Positions 15,134 to 23,732 of a DNA stretch of 64,000 nt are shown here, in pieces. The notes below the pieces were generated by a model, which made no database searches, was not told the DNA's origin, and saw only the letters and a list, made by a program, of their open reading frames with translations. The stretch is from contig JAOAIK010000019.1 of assembly GCA_026414745.1 (NCBI GenBank), forward strand, positions 1 through 64,000, given 5' to 3'. This DNA is from Roseococcus sp. (GTDB lineage: Bacteria > Pseudomonadota > Alphaproteobacteria > Acetobacterales > Acetobacteraceae). Position numbers and translations under genes: made by a program. Positions within the stretch are counted from its first letter, which is position 1. Every line of letters starts with the position of its first letter.

Positions 15134-16161
15134 GCCCGCCCGCCGATCGCGAAGCGCCGACGGCGCGCGGCGTGAAGCGGCCGGCCACGGAAAGCCGCGC
15201 CCTCTGGCATGTCGCCCCGGGCGTGGCCGAGCTGCGCCCGAGCAACCCGGCCGCCGCGCCGCCCGGCGCGCTGCCCGTGCGCGCGCGCGTCTCGGCCCTC
15301 TCGCGCGGCACGGAGCGGCTCGTGCATCTCGGCCGCGTGCCGCCCGAGGCCGCCGCGGCCATGCGCGGCCCGGGCCAGGAGGGGGATTTCCCCTTCCCCG
15401 TGAAATACGGCTACTGCCTGGTGGGCGTGGTGGAGGAGGGCCCGCGCGCCGGCCAGCGCGTCTTCTGCCTCCATCCGCACGAGGAGCGCGCCCTGGTCGC
15501 GCCCGGCTTCTGCGCCCCCATCCCCGACCACATCCCCGACGCGCGCGCCACGCTCGCCGCCAACATGGAGACGGCGCTGAACGCGCTGTGGGACGCCGCC
15601 CCCCTGCCGGGCGAGCGCGCCATGGTCATCGGCGCGGGGGTGGTGGGGCTTCTCGCGGCCCATCTGCTCGCGCGCATCCCCGGCGTGGCGGTGACGGTGG
15701 TGGACCGCGACCCGTCCCGCCGCGCGCCGGCCGAGCTGCTCGGCGCCCGCTTCGCCCCCCCCGAGGAGGCGCCCGAGGGCCAGGAGCTGATCCTCCACGC
15801 GAGCGCGAGCGAGGCGGGGCTGCGCCTCGCGCTGGAGAAGGCCGCCTTCGAGGCGCGCATCCTCGAGCTCTCCTGGTTCGGCGCGGCCTGCCCCTCGCTG
15901 CCGCTCGGCGCCGCCTTCCACCACCGGCGGCTGCGGCTCATCTCCTCGCAGGTCGGCAGCGTCAGCCCCGCCCTGCGCGGGCGGCGCAGCCATGCCGAGC
16001 GGCTGGCGCTCGCGCTCTCGCTGCTCGAGGATGCGCGGCTCGATGCGCTGCTCGGCCCCGTCATCCCCTTCGCGGCGCTGCCCGGGCGCATCACCGCCCT
16101 GCTCGACCCGCCGCCCGGCGCGCCCCAGCCCCTCTGCCCCCTCGTCAGCTACGGACCCTGA
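15130..16161 (+). CDS. Medium-chain dehydrogenase/reductase-like protein
   Basis: 343 residues. An N-terminal GroES-like portion (SALSRGTERLVHLGRVP, FPFPVKYGYCLVGVVEEGPRAGQRVFCLHPHEE) is followed by a Rossmann domain with VIGAGVVGLLAAHLLAR (~169-185). The structural zinc loop of alcohol dehydrogenases is not apparent, so metal dependence is uncertain. It belongs to the atypical 'zinc-binding alcohol dehydrogenase-like' proteins that accompany PTPS homologues in alphaproteobacteria. It is translated in overlap with the RibD-like gene and 5 nt before the PTPS-like gene. Substrate unknown. Confidence 0.78.
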   Translation: MSPPADREAPTARGVKRPATESRALWHVAPGVAELRPSNPAAAPPGALPVRARVSALSRGTERLVHLGRVPPEAAAAMRGPGQEGDFPFPVKYGYCLVGVVEEGPRAGQRVFCLHPHEERALVAPGFCAPIPDHIPDARATLAANMETALNALWDAAPLPGERAMVIGAGVVGLLAAHLLARIPGVAVTVVDRDPSRRAPAELLGARFAPPEEAPEGQELILHASASEAGLRLALEKAAFEARILELSWFGAACPSLPLGAAFHHRRLRLISSQVGSVSPALRGRRSHAERLALALSLLEDARLDALLGPVIPFAALPGRITALLDPPPGAPQPLCPLVSYGP

Positions 16162-16166
16162 GCCCC

Positions 16167-16571
16167 ATGTTCAGCCTCACCGTCGTGGATCACATCATGA
16201 TCGCCCACAGCTTCCGGGGCGAGGAGTTCGGCCCCGCGCAGCGGCTGCACGGGGCGACCTTCGTGGTGGAGGCGGAGTTCCGCGCGCCGAAGCTCGACGA
16301 CCTGAACCTGCTGATCGACATCGGCCTCGCCCGCGACGTGCTGCGGCGCATCCTCTCCGGGCTCGACTACCGCAACCTCGACGAGGAGCCGGTCTTCGCC
16401 GGCCGGAACACCACCACCGAGTATCTGTGCTTCCACATCCACGGGCTGCTGGCCGCCGCCTGCCGCGACGGCACGCTCGGCGCCGGCGGCCGGGGGGTGA
16501 GCGCCATCAAGGTGCTGCTGCGCGAGAGCCACATCGCCTGGGCCGCCTTCGAGGGGCCGGTGGTGGGCTGA
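16167..16571 (+). CDS. 6-pyruvoyl-tetrahydropterin synthase / QueD homologue with altered active site
   Basis: 134 residues with the T-fold pattern: IAHSF (H14), LHGATF (H28), LLIDIGLARDVL, NTTTEYL and a C-terminal LRESH (E120). Canonical enzymes bind zinc through H...HxH and use a Cys and an Asp-His pair. Here the HxH is H28-G-A30, the expected Cys upstream of LHG is absent (GPAQRLHG), and the Asp-His is D67-Y68. It is therefore unlikely to perform standard QueD or PTPS chemistry. This divergent form recurs, to my recollection, in other alphaproteobacteria next to the same dehydrogenase and glycosyltransferase. Confidence 0.85.
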   Translation: MFSLTVVDHIMIAHSFRGEEFGPAQRLHGATFVVEAEFRAPKLDDLNLLIDIGLARDVLRRILSGLDYRNLDEEPVFAGRNTTTEYLCFHIHGLLAAACRDGTLGAGGRGVSAIKVLLRESHIAWAAFEGPVVG

Positions 16572-16581
16572 GCCGCCGCGG

Positions 16582-17613
16582 ATGCGCCTCGCCCTCCTCG
16601 TTCCCGCCCCCTTCGACACGCTCTCGGGCGGCTATGGCTATGACCGGCGGATGGTGGCGGAGCTGACCGCGCTCGGCCATGCCGTGCGGGTGGTGGAGCT
16701 GCGCGGCCGCTTCCCCCTGCCCGATGCCGAGGCCGAGGCCGAGGCCGCCCGCGCGCTCGCGGGCCTCGGCGCCGAGGAGCGGGCGCTGATCGACGGCCTC
16801 GCCCTGCCGGCCTTCGCCGCCCAAGCCGAGGCGGTCGCGCGCCGCGGCGCGGTGGGGCTGATCCACCACCCCACCTGCCTCGAGCCCGGCGCGCCGCGCG
16901 ACATCCTGGAGCCGGTGGAGCGGCGGCTCTTCGCCGCCTGCCGCCGCCTCATCGCCACCTCCGCCGCCACGGCGCGCAGCCTCGCCGCATTCGGCGTGGG
17001 CGAGGCGCGGGTGGGCGTGGTGGAGCCGGGCACCGATCCCGCGCCGCGCGCCCGCGGCTCGGGGGGGGCGGGCTGCCGCATCCTCTCGGTCGGCGCGCTC
17101 ATCCCGCGCAAGGGGCATGACGTCCTGCTGCGCGCGCTGGCGCGCCTCTCCGACCTCGACTGGACGCTGCGCATCGCCGGCGCGCCGCACGATCCGGTGC
17201 ATGCGGAGGGCCTCGCTTCGCTGGCCGAGGAGCTCGGCCTCGCCCGCCGCGTCGCCTTCCTCGGCGCGCTGCGGGGCGAGGCGCTGGAGGCCGAATACGC
17301 CGCGGCCGACCTCTTCGCCCTCGCCACCTGGCACGAGGGCTACGGCATGGCGGCGGCGGAGGCGCAGGCGCGCGGCCTGCCGCTGGCCATCACCACGGGG
17401 GGCGCCATCGCCGAGGTGGTGGGGCCCGGCGCGGCCATCCTCGCCCCGCCCGGCGATCACGCGAGCCTCTCGCGCGGCATGCGCCGGCCGATCTACGACC
17501 CGGCGCTGCGCGCGCAGATGGCGGAGGCGAGCTGGCAGGCCGGCCAGCGCCTGCCCCGCTGGGAGGCGCAGGCCGCGCGCCTCGCCGCCGAGCTGGAGCG
17601 CGCCCATGGCTGA
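16582..17613 (+). CDS. Glycosyltransferase, GT4-like (GT-B fold)
   Basis: 343 residues. The N-terminal domain begins MRLALLVPAPFDTLSGGYGYDRRMV; the C-terminal donor-binding domain has ILSVGALIPRKGHDVLLRAL and HEGYGMAAAEAQARGLPLAIT, the E-x7-E motif of family 4. Retaining transfer from a nucleotide sugar is expected. Because it lies between a PTPS homologue and a methyltransferase in one coupled operon, a small pterin-like acceptor is plausible and a polysaccharide role less so. It overlaps the methyltransferase by 8 nt. Confidence 0.88.
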   Translation: MRLALLVPAPFDTLSGGYGYDRRMVAELTALGHAVRVVELRGRFPLPDAEAEAEAARALAGLGAEERALIDGLALPAFAAQAEAVARRGAVGLIHHPTCLEPGAPRDILEPVERRLFAACRRLIATSAATARSLAAFGVGEARVGVVEPGTDPAPRARGSGGAGCRILSVGALIPRKGHDVLLRALARLSDLDWTLRIAGAPHDPVHAEGLASLAEELGLARRVAFLGALRGEALEAEYAAADLFALATWHEGYGMAAAEAQARGLPLAITTGGAIAEVVGPGAAILAPPGDHASLSRGMRRPIYDPALRAQMAEASWQAGQRLPRWEAQAARLAAELERAHG

Positions 17614-18499
17614 GAGCTTCGCCGCCGACTGGCTCGACCTGCGCGAGCCCTTCGACGCCGCCGCCCGCGCCCCCGCGCTGGCCGAGGCGCTGATGGGGCA
17701 TCTCGACGCCAAGGCCCGGCCGCGCTTCCTCGACCTCGGCGCCGGAACGGGCAGCCTGACGCGCTGGCTCGGGCATTTCGTCGGCCGCGCCCACGCCTGG
17801 GTGCTCGCCGATGCCGACCCCGCGCTGATGGCCCGCGCTTTCGAGGCGACGGCCGAGGGCGCCGAGGCGCTGGGCTGGCGTGCCACGACCACGAAAAGGA
17901 TGGGCCCGCAGAAGGCGGCGCTGCTGGTGCATGCCCCGACCGGCGCCTGGCGGATCGAGGGCCTCCTGACCGACCTCGCCGCCGCGCCCGAGGGGCTCCC
18001 GCTCGGCGCGGTGGACGCCGTCACCTGCTCGGCGCTCTGCGACCTCGTCTCCGCCCCCTGGCTCGAGCGCCTGGCCGCCGCGCTGGCGCGGCATCGGCTG
18101 CCCTTCTATGCCGCGCTGAACGTGACCGGGCGGGAACGCTTCTCTCCCCCGCATCCGGGCGATGCCTGGGTGGCGCGTGGCTTCGCGCGCGACCAGCGGC
18201 GCGCCAAGGGCTTCGGCGGGCCCGCGCTCGGCCCCGCCGCGCCCGCCGCCATCGCCCGCGCCTTCGCCGCGGCAGGCTACCGCGTGCTGCGCGCCCCTTC
18301 CGACTGGGTCATCCCCCCTTCGGCCGGCGCGATGGCCCGCGCACTCGCCCTCGGCCACGCCGAGGCGGCGCTGCGCCATGAGCGGCGCGAGGCCTGGCGC
18401 ATCGAGGCCTGGGCCGAGGCCCGCGCCGCCGCGGCCGAGGCGGGGCGCCTGTCCATCCGCGTGCCGCACCAGGATCTGCTGTGCCTGCCGCCGAGCTAG
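17606..18499 (+). CDS. Class I SAM-dependent methyltransferase
   Basis: 297 residues. SAM-binding motif I is [16 protein letters not shown] (~45-60), followed by an acidic loop ([10 protein letters not shown]). A core without further substrate-specific signature precedes a basic, helical C-terminal region. Substrate cannot be told from sequence. It may methylate the product of the preceding pterin-like operon. The start at 17606 overlaps the glycosyltransferase stop. Confidence 0.83.
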   Translation: MAESFAADWLDLREPFDAAARAPALAEALMGHLDAKARPRFLDLGAGTGSLTRWLGHFVGRAHAWVLADADPALMARAFEATAEGAEALGWRATTTKRMGPQKAALLVHAPTGAWRIEGLLTDLAAAPEGLPLGAVDAVTCSALCDLVSAPWLERLAAALARHRLPFYAALNVTGRERFSPPHPGDAWVARGFARDQRRAKGFGGPALGPAAPAAIARAFAAAGYRVLRAPSDWVIPPSAGAMARALALGHAEAALRHERREAWRIEAWAEARAAAAEAGRLSIRVPHQDLLCLPPS

Positions 18500-18696
18500 A
18501 CCGCGCCGGGCGGCTGGCCGCCGCGCTGCGGGCGAACCTGCGCCGGCGCAAGGCCCAGGCGCGCGCCCGCGCCGCCCTTGCGGGGGGCGAAACCCAGCCC
18601 CCCGCCCCGGCAACTGGACCGGACTCGCCCCCCGGGGCTATCTCCCCCCACCCGGAGGAGACCGCCCCGGAGCCCGACAGCCGGAACGAGCCCTGA
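18481..18696 (+). CDS. Small basic protein of unknown function
   Basis: 71 residues starting at GTG 18481, overlapping the methyltransferase end by 19 nt and sharing its stop with the dcd start (TGATG). The N-terminal half is a basic helix, [19 protein letters not shown]; the second half is Pro/Glu-rich and disordered. I recall short proteins with the 'LRxNLxRRKxQAR' motif beside cell-wall genes in alphaproteobacteria, which supports a real gene, but I know of no function. Confidence 0.6.
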   Translation: MPAAELDRAGRLAAALRANLRRRKAQARARAALAGGETQPPAPATGPDSPPGAISPHPEETAPEPDSRNEP

Positions 18697-19250
18697 TGCC
18701 CATCATGCCCGACCACTGGATCCGCCGCATGGCGACGGAGCACGGCATGATCGAGCCCTTCGTCGAGGCCCAGCAGCGCGCGGGCGTGATCAGCTACGGC
18801 CTCTCCTCCTTCGGCTATGACGCGCGCGCGGCGGGCGAGTTCAAGATCTTCACCAACGTGGACAACGCGGTGGTGGACCCCAAGGCCTTCAGCGAGCAGG
18901 GCTTCGTCTCGCGCAGCGGCGATGTCTGCGTCATCCCGCCCAACTCCTTCGTGCTGACGCACACGGTCGAATATTTCCGCATCCCGCGCGACGTGCTGGT
19001 GATCTGCCTCGGGAAGTCCACCTATGCGCGCTGCGGGCTGATCGTGAACGTCACGCCGCTCGAGCCCGAGTGGGAGGGGCAGGTCACCATCGAGATCAGC
19101 AACACCACGCCGCTGCCCGCCAAGGTCTACGCCAATGAGGGGATCTGCCAGTTCCTCTTCCTCAAGGGCGAGGGCGCGCCGGAGGTGAGCTACGCCGACC
19201 GGCGGGGCAAATACATGGGCCAGCGCGGCGTCGCGCTGCCGAGGCTATGA
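18696..19250 (+). CDS. dcd: dCTP deaminase
   Basis: 184 residues, the normal length. Motifs are [28 protein letters not shown], the catalytic-site segment [37 protein letters not shown] (containing the conserved Glu), and the C-terminal [16 protein letters not shown]. It makes dUTP from dCTP for thymidylate synthesis. ATG 18696 overlaps the previous stop. It is separated from murA by a tandem repeat. Confidence 0.97.
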   Translation: MPIMPDHWIRRMATEHGMIEPFVEAQQRAGVISYGLSSFGYDARAAGEFKIFTNVDNAVVDPKAFSEQGFVSRSGDVCVIPPNSFVLTHTVEYFRIPRDVLVICLGKSTYARCGLIVNVTPLEPEWEGQVTIEISNTTPLPAKVYANEGICQFLFLKGEGAPEVSYADRRGKYMGQRGVALPRL

Positions 19251-19251
19251 G

Positions 19252-19365
19252 CCCGCGGCCGATTCACGCCTGCGGGCGCAGGCGCCCTTCGGCGATCGGA
19301 CGCATCACCCCGCGGCCGATTCACGCCTGCGGGCGCAAGCGCCCTTCGGCGATCGGACGCTGACG
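19252..19365 (+). repeat. Two-copy 57-bp tandem direct repeat with internal hairpin
   Basis: Units start at 19252 and 19309 (CCCGCGGCCGATTCACGCC...) and agree over ~52 positions with one substitution. Unit 1 contains CGCCTGCG/CGCAGGCG around GG, an 8-bp perfect stem (about 19268-19285). In unit 2 the right arm reads CGCAAGCG, breaking one pair. The repeat fills the whole dcd-murA gap and ends directly at the murA start. Confidence 0.9.
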
Positions 19366-20628
19366 ATGGACCGCATCCGCATCCGCGGCGGCCGGAGGCT
19401 CTCGGGCAGCGTGCCCATCTCGGGGGCGAAGAACGCGGCGCTGCCGCTGATGGCCGCCGCCCTGCTCTGCGACGGGCCGCTGACGCTGACCAACGCGCCC
19501 GACCTCGCCGACATCGCCACCATGCGCGCGCTGCTCGAGCAGCACGGGCTGAGCGTGACCCACGACAAGGCCGCGCGCACCCTCACCCTCTCCGGCACGG
19601 CCACGAACCTGGAGGCGCCCTACGACATCGTGCGCAAGATGCGCGCCTCGGTGCTGGTGCTGGGCCCGCTGCTGGCGCGGCACGGGCGCGCGCGCGTCTC
19701 CCTCCCTGGCGGCTGCGCCATCGGCACCCGGCCGGTGGACCTGCACATCAAGGGGCTCGAGCAGCTCGGCGCGCGCATCGTCATCAACCAGGGCTACATC
19801 GAGGCGGTCGCGCCGCCTGGCGGACTCGTCGGCACGCGCATCCTCTTCCCGCAGATCAGCGTGGGCGCCACCGAGAACCTGCTGATGGCGGCGACCCTCG
19901 CCAGGGGCGAGACGGAGCTGATCAACGCCGCGCGCGAGCCCGAGATCACCGACCTCGCCCTCTGCCTCATGCGCATGGGCGCGCGCATCGAGGGAATCGG
20001 CACGGACCGCCTGCGCATCGAGGGGGGCGCGCCGCTCGGCCCCGCCACCCACCCGATCCTGCCCGACCGCATCGAGGCCGGCACCTACGCCTGCGCCGCC
20101 GCCATCACCGGCGGCAGCCTGCATCTCGAGGGCGCGCGGCTCGACCATCTGGGCGCGGTCGCCCGCGTGCTGCGCGAGGCGGGGGTGGACGTCGCCGAGA
20201 CCAACTCCGGCCTCTCCGTCTCGCGGCTCAACGGGCTGCGCGGCACGGATGTGATGACCGAACCCTTCCCCGGCTTCGCCACCGACATGCAGGCCCAGTT
20301 CATGGCGCTGATGTGCGTGGCCGAGGGCGCCTCCATGATCACCGAGACGATCTTCGAGAACCGCTTCATGCATGTGCCGGAGCTGATGCGCATGGGCGCG
20401 CGCATCAACTTCCACGGCGCCTCGGCCATCGTGCGCGGCGTGCCGAAGCTCTCGGGCGCACCGGTGATGGCGACCGACCTGCGCGCCTCCGTCTCGCTTG
20501 TGCTCGCGGGGCTCGCGGCCGAGGGCGAGACCATCGTCAACCGCGTCTATCACCTCGACCGCGGCTATGAGCGGGTGGAGGAGAAGCTCGCGGCGGTCGG
20601 CGCCGACATCGAGAGGCTGCCCGGCTGA
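19366..20628 (+). CDS. murA: UDP-N-acetylglucosamine 1-carboxyvinyltransferase MurA
   Basis: 420 residues, standard length. K22 ([13 protein letters not shown]) and the loop [17 protein letters not shown] with catalytic Cys117, the fosfomycin target, are both present. Other blocks are [17 protein letters not shown] and [20 protein letters not shown]. It catalyses the first committed step of peptidoglycan synthesis from PEP and UDP-GlcNAc. The ribosome-binding site is poor and is formed by the end of the tandem repeat. The stop overlaps the hisG ATG by one base. Confidence 0.98.
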   Translation: MDRIRIRGGRRLSGSVPISGAKNAALPLMAAALLCDGPLTLTNAPDLADIATMRALLEQHGLSVTHDKAARTLTLSGTATNLEAPYDIVRKMRASVLVLGPLLARHGRARVSLPGGCAIGTRPVDLHIKGLEQLGARIVINQGYIEAVAPPGGLVGTRILFPQISVGATENLLMAATLARGETELINAAREPEITDLALCLMRMGARIEGIGTDRLRIEGGAPLGPATHPILPDRIEAGTYACAAAITGGSLHLEGARLDHLGAVARVLREAGVDVAETNSGLSVSRLNGLRGTDVMTEPFPGFATDMQAQFMALMCVAEGASMITETIFENRFMHVPELMRMGARINFHGASAIVRGVPKLSGAPVMATDLRASVSLVLAGLAAEGETIVNRVYHLDRGYERVEEKLAAVGADIERLPG

Positions 20629-21311
20629 TGGACCTGCCCCAGCCCCTGCTCGCCACCACGGCCGCCACGGGCCTCGTGCTCGCCCTGCCCAAGGGCCGCA
20701 TCCTGAAGGAGCTCGCGCCGCTGCTCGCGCGCGCGGGCATCGTCCCCGCCCCGGACCTGATGGACGAGGACAGCCGCCGCCTGCGTTTCCCGACCAACGA
20801 CGCGGCGCTCGACGTGATCCGGGTGCGCCCCTTCGACGTGGCCACCTTCGTCGCGCATGGGGCGGCGCAGATCGGCGTCTGCGGCGCCGATGTGCTGATG
20901 GAATACGACACCGACCAGATCTACGCGCCGCTCGACCTCGGCATCGGCCGCTGCCGCGTGTCGGTGGCGGCCGAGGCGGGCGCCGCAGCGGGCGAGGATC
21001 CCTCCCGCTGGTCGCGCATCGCGGTGGCGACGAAATCCCCCAACATCGCCCGCCGCCACTTCGCCGCGCGCGGCATCCAGGCCGAGGTGGTGCACCTCAA
21101 CGGCGCGATGGAACTCGCCCCCTCCCTCGGCCTCGCGCGCGTGATCGTGGACCTCGTGCAGACCGGCTCCACCCTGAAGGCCAACGGGCTGGTGGAGACG
21201 GAGGTGATCGCCGAGGTCACCTCGCGCCTCATCGTCAACCGCACGGCGCTGAAGACGCGCCCCGAGGAGGTGGCGGCGCTGATCGCCCGCTTCCGCGCCG
21301 CCCTGGCATGA
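20628..21311 (+). CDS. hisG: ATP phosphoribosyltransferase HisG, short form
   Basis: 227 residues, the short HisG class that lacks the regulatory C-terminal domain and needs HisZ as partner; hisZ is not in the window. Motifs include LALPKGRILKELAPLLARAGI, GVCGADVLMEY, IAVATKSPNIARRHFAARGI and LIVDLVQTGSTLKANGLVE-like VIVDLVQTGSTLKANGLVE. It is the first step of histidine synthesis. It is coupled to murA (1-base overlap) and hisD (ATGA overlap). Confidence 0.96.
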   Translation: MDLPQPLLATTAATGLVLALPKGRILKELAPLLARAGIVPAPDLMDEDSRRLRFPTNDAALDVIRVRPFDVATFVAHGAAQIGVCGADVLMEYDTDQIYAPLDLGIGRCRVSVAAEAGAAAGEDPSRWSRIAVATKSPNIARRHFAARGIQAEVVHLNGAMELAPSLGLARVIVDLVQTGSTLKANGLVETEVIAEVTSRLIVNRTALKTRPEEVAALIARFRAALA

Positions 21312-22603
21312 GGCGGCTCGACACCAGGGAGCCGGGCTTCGCGGCCGCCTTCGCCGCCCTGCTCGACGAGGCGCGCGAGGCCACCGCCCGGGTTGATGCG
21401 GCGGTGGCGGAGATCATCGCCGCCATCCGCGCCGAGGGCGATGCCGCGCTGCTCGGCCTCACCGCCCGCTTCGACGGCTGGACGCCCGCCTCGGCGGCGG
21501 CGCTGCGCGTGGGCGAGGCGGAGGTGGAGGCGGCCTGCGCCGCCGTGGCGCCGGAGCTGCTGGCCGCCCTCGACCTCGCCGCCCTGCGCATCGAGGCCTT
21601 CCACCGCGCGCAGATGCCTGCCGACCTCGAACTGCCGCGGAGCGAGGGCGTGGCCCTGGGGATGCGCTGGAGCGCGCTGGAGGCGGTCGGCCTCTATGTG
21701 CCGGGGGGCAAGGCGGCCTACCCCTCCTCGGTGCTGATGAACGCCATCCCCGCGCGCGTGGCGGGGGTGGGGCGCATCGCCATGGCGGTGCCCGCGCCGG
21801 GGGGCGCGCTCAACCCGCTCGTGCTGGCTGCGGCGCGGCGCGCGGGCGTCACCGAGATCTGGCGCATCGGCGGCGCGCAGGCGGTGGCCGCGCTCGCCTT
21901 CGGCACCGCCGCCATCGCCCCGGTGGACCGCATCGTCGGCCCGGGCAACGCCTATGTGGCGGAGGCGAAGCGCCAGGTGTTCGGCCGGGTGGGGATCGAC
22001 TCCATCGCCGGCCCCTCGGAGGTGGTGATCATCGCCGATGCGGCGAACGACCCCGACCATCTCGCCATGGACCTGCTCGCCCAGGCCGAGCACGACGAGG
22101 CGGCGCAATCCATCCTGATCACCGACGACGCGGCGCTGGCCGAGGCGACCGCACAGGCCGTGGCGCGCGCGCTCGAGACGCTGCCGCGCGCGGCCATCGC
22201 GGGCGAGAGCTGGCGCCGGCACGGCGCCGTCATCCTGGTGCGCGACCTCGCCGAGGCCGCGGCGCTGACCGATCGCCTCGCGCCCGAGCACCTGCAGATC
22301 ATGGTGGCCGACCCGCGCGCCCTGTTCGCGCGCATCCGCCACGCGGGGGCGGCCTTCCTCGGCCGCCACACGCCCGAGGCCATCGGCGACTACGTGGCCG
22401 GGCCGAACCATGTGCTGCCCACCGGGCGCACCAGCCGCTTCGCCTCCGGCCTCTCGGTGTTCGACTTCCTCAAGCGCACCACCTGGGTGGAGTGCGACGC
22501 GGCGGGGCTGGCCGCCATCGGCCCCGCGGCGGTCAGGCTGGCCGAGGCAGAGGGCCTCGGCGCCCACGCCCGCAGCGTGGCGCTGCGCCTCGGAATCCCT
22601 TGA
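21308..22603 (+). CDS. hisD: Histidinol dehydrogenase
   Basis: 431 residues. It performs two NAD-dependent oxidations of histidinol to histidine. Motifs are GLYVPGGKAAYPSSVLMNAIPARVAGV, GGAQAVAALAFGT, VGPGNAYVAEAKRQVFG, GPSEVVIIAD, the zinc-site region LLAQAEHDEAAQ, and PEHLQIM with GDYVAGPNHVLPT. The length and the full motif set are normal. ATG 21308 overlaps the hisG stop. Confidence 0.97.
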   Translation: MRRLDTREPGFAAAFAALLDEAREATARVDAAVAEIIAAIRAEGDAALLGLTARFDGWTPASAAALRVGEAEVEAACAAVAPELLAALDLAALRIEAFHRAQMPADLELPRSEGVALGMRWSALEAVGLYVPGGKAAYPSSVLMNAIPARVAGVGRIAMAVPAPGGALNPLVLAAARRAGVTEIWRIGGAQAVAALAFGTAAIAPVDRIVGPGNAYVAEAKRQVFGRVGIDSIAGPSEVVIIADAANDPDHLAMDLLAQAEHDEAAQSILITDDAALAEATAQAVARALETLPRAAIAGESWRRHGAVILVRDLAEAAALTDRLAPEHLQIMVADPRALFARIRHAGAAFLGRHTPEAIGDYVAGPNHVLPTGRTSRFASGLSVFDFLKRTTWVECDAAGLAAIGPAAVRLAEAEGLGAHARSVALRLGIP

Positions 22604-22620
22604 CCCGGCTCCGGGCCGGG
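22604..22620 (+). terminator. Possible weak terminator hairpin after hisD
   Basis: CCCGGC (22604-22609) and GCCGGG (22615-22620) form a 6-bp stem with a 5-nt loop immediately after the hisD stop. There is no U-run, so efficiency is doubtful. Confidence 0.3.
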
Positions 22621-22708
22621 CGCATCTAACGCGCGCCGGGCGGGGCGTGCCCGCGCGCCATGTTCGCCGCCGTCTCCGCCACCGCCACCCCTCTGCCGAA
22701 GGAACGGA

Positions 22709-22927
22709 ATGTCGAAAGAGGATATGATCGAGTTCAGCGGCCAGGTCGTTGAACTCCTCCCCAACGCCATGTTCCGCGTGAAGCTGGACAACGACCACGT
22801 GGTGCTCGCCCACACCTCGGGAAAGATGCGCAAGAACCGCATCCGCGTCCTGGCGGGCGACCGCGTCAATGTCGAGATGACGCCCTACGACCTGACGAAG
22901 GGGCGGATCACCTTCCGCTACAAGTGA
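22709..22927 (+). CDS. infA: Translation initiation factor IF-1
   Basis: 72 residues, full length. It is the single OB-fold S1-like protein [53 protein letters not shown] ... ending GRITFRYK. It binds the ribosomal A site during initiation. A clear GAAGGAACGG precedes the ATG. It stands alone with a 105-nt 5' gap and a 226-nt 3' gap in which I see nothing else. Confidence 0.98.
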   Translation: MSKEDMIEFSGQVVELLPNAMFRVKLDNDHVVLAHTSGKMRKNRIRVLAGDRVNVEMTPYDLTKGRITFRYK

Positions 22928-23153
22928 GACCCCCGGGCCGCGTGGCCCAGGCGCTCGCTGCCGCCGATGCTCCCTCGCGCGCCGCTCGGCGAGCCTGGCG
23001 CACGCAAATGTTCCCCTCCCCCGTGTCGAGCGCCTTGGTGCCGGGTGTGAATCGCCCCGGGGCGCGCCAGCCCCCAACCCCCGCCGCGATGACGGCGCGG
23101 TGCGCTCTCCCGCCCCGCTTCCCACCCGGCGCGCCCTGGCCTAACGCCTGCGC

Positions 23154-23732
23154 GTGACCAGCCCCCTCCCCCTCTGGCTCGCCTCCGCCTCGCCCCGCCG
23201 GCGCGAACTGCTCGCGCGCATCGGCGTCACCCCCGCGCGCATCCTCGAGACCGATATCGACGAGACCCCCCGCAAGGGCGAGTTGCCCCGCCAACTGGCC
23301 GCACGGCTCGCCGAGGCCAAGGCGCGCGCCGCCGCCTCGCCGGAGGCGCTGGTGCTGGCGGCCGACACGGTGGTGGGTGTCGGCCGGCGCATCCTGGGCA
23401 AGCCCGCGGATGCGGCGGAGGCGCGGCGCTTCCTCGCCCTGCTCTCCGGCCGGCGCCACCAGGTGCACACGGGGGTGGCGCTGCTGCTGCCCGATGGCGC
23501 GCTGCGCCGCCGGCTCGTCACCACCACCCTCGCCTTCCAGCGCCTGACCGACCGGCAGATCGCCGCCTACATCGAGACGGGCGAGTGGCAGGGGAAGGCG
23601 GGCGGCTACGCCATCCAGGGCCGCGCCGAGATGTTCGTGCGCTTCCTCGCGGGCAGCCACTCCAACGTGGTGGGCCTGCCGCTGTTCGAGACGGCGCAAC
23701 TTCTGCGCGGCTGCGGCTGGCTGCGGCCGTGA
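23154..23732 (+). CDS. maf: Maf-family nucleotide pyrophosphatase
   Basis: 192 residues from GTG 23154. It carries LASASPRRRELLARIGV at the N-terminus, the acidic patch with ETDIDET, LVLAADTVV, GKPADAAEARRFLALLSGRRHQVHTGVAL and GYAIQGRAE, all Maf hallmarks. The family hydrolyses non-canonical or modified nucleoside triphosphates and is linked to septum inhibition. Its stop overlaps the next gene in a GTGA junction; Maf followed by an RNase E/G-like gene and yacG is a known alphaproteobacterial arrangement. Confidence 0.94.
   Translation: MTSPLPLWLASASPRRRELLARIGVTPARILETDIDETPRKGELPRQLAARLAEAKARAAASPEALVLAADTVVGVGRRILGKPADAAEARRFLALLSGRRHQVHTGVALLLPDGALRRRLVTTTLAFQRLTDRQIAAYIETGEWQGKAGGYAIQGRAEMFVRFLAGSHSNVVGLPLFETAQLLRGCGWLRP

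Noticed and set aside
11881-15993. A 1370-codon leftward open frame across flgI-flgN and the RibD-like gene
   Set aside because: It runs antisense to several well-supported genes and has no recognisable domain; GC-bias shadow.
19252-19365. Tandem repeat considered as a CRISPR fragment
   Set aside because: The two units are contiguous over their full 57 bp with no spacers, and no cas genes are nearby.
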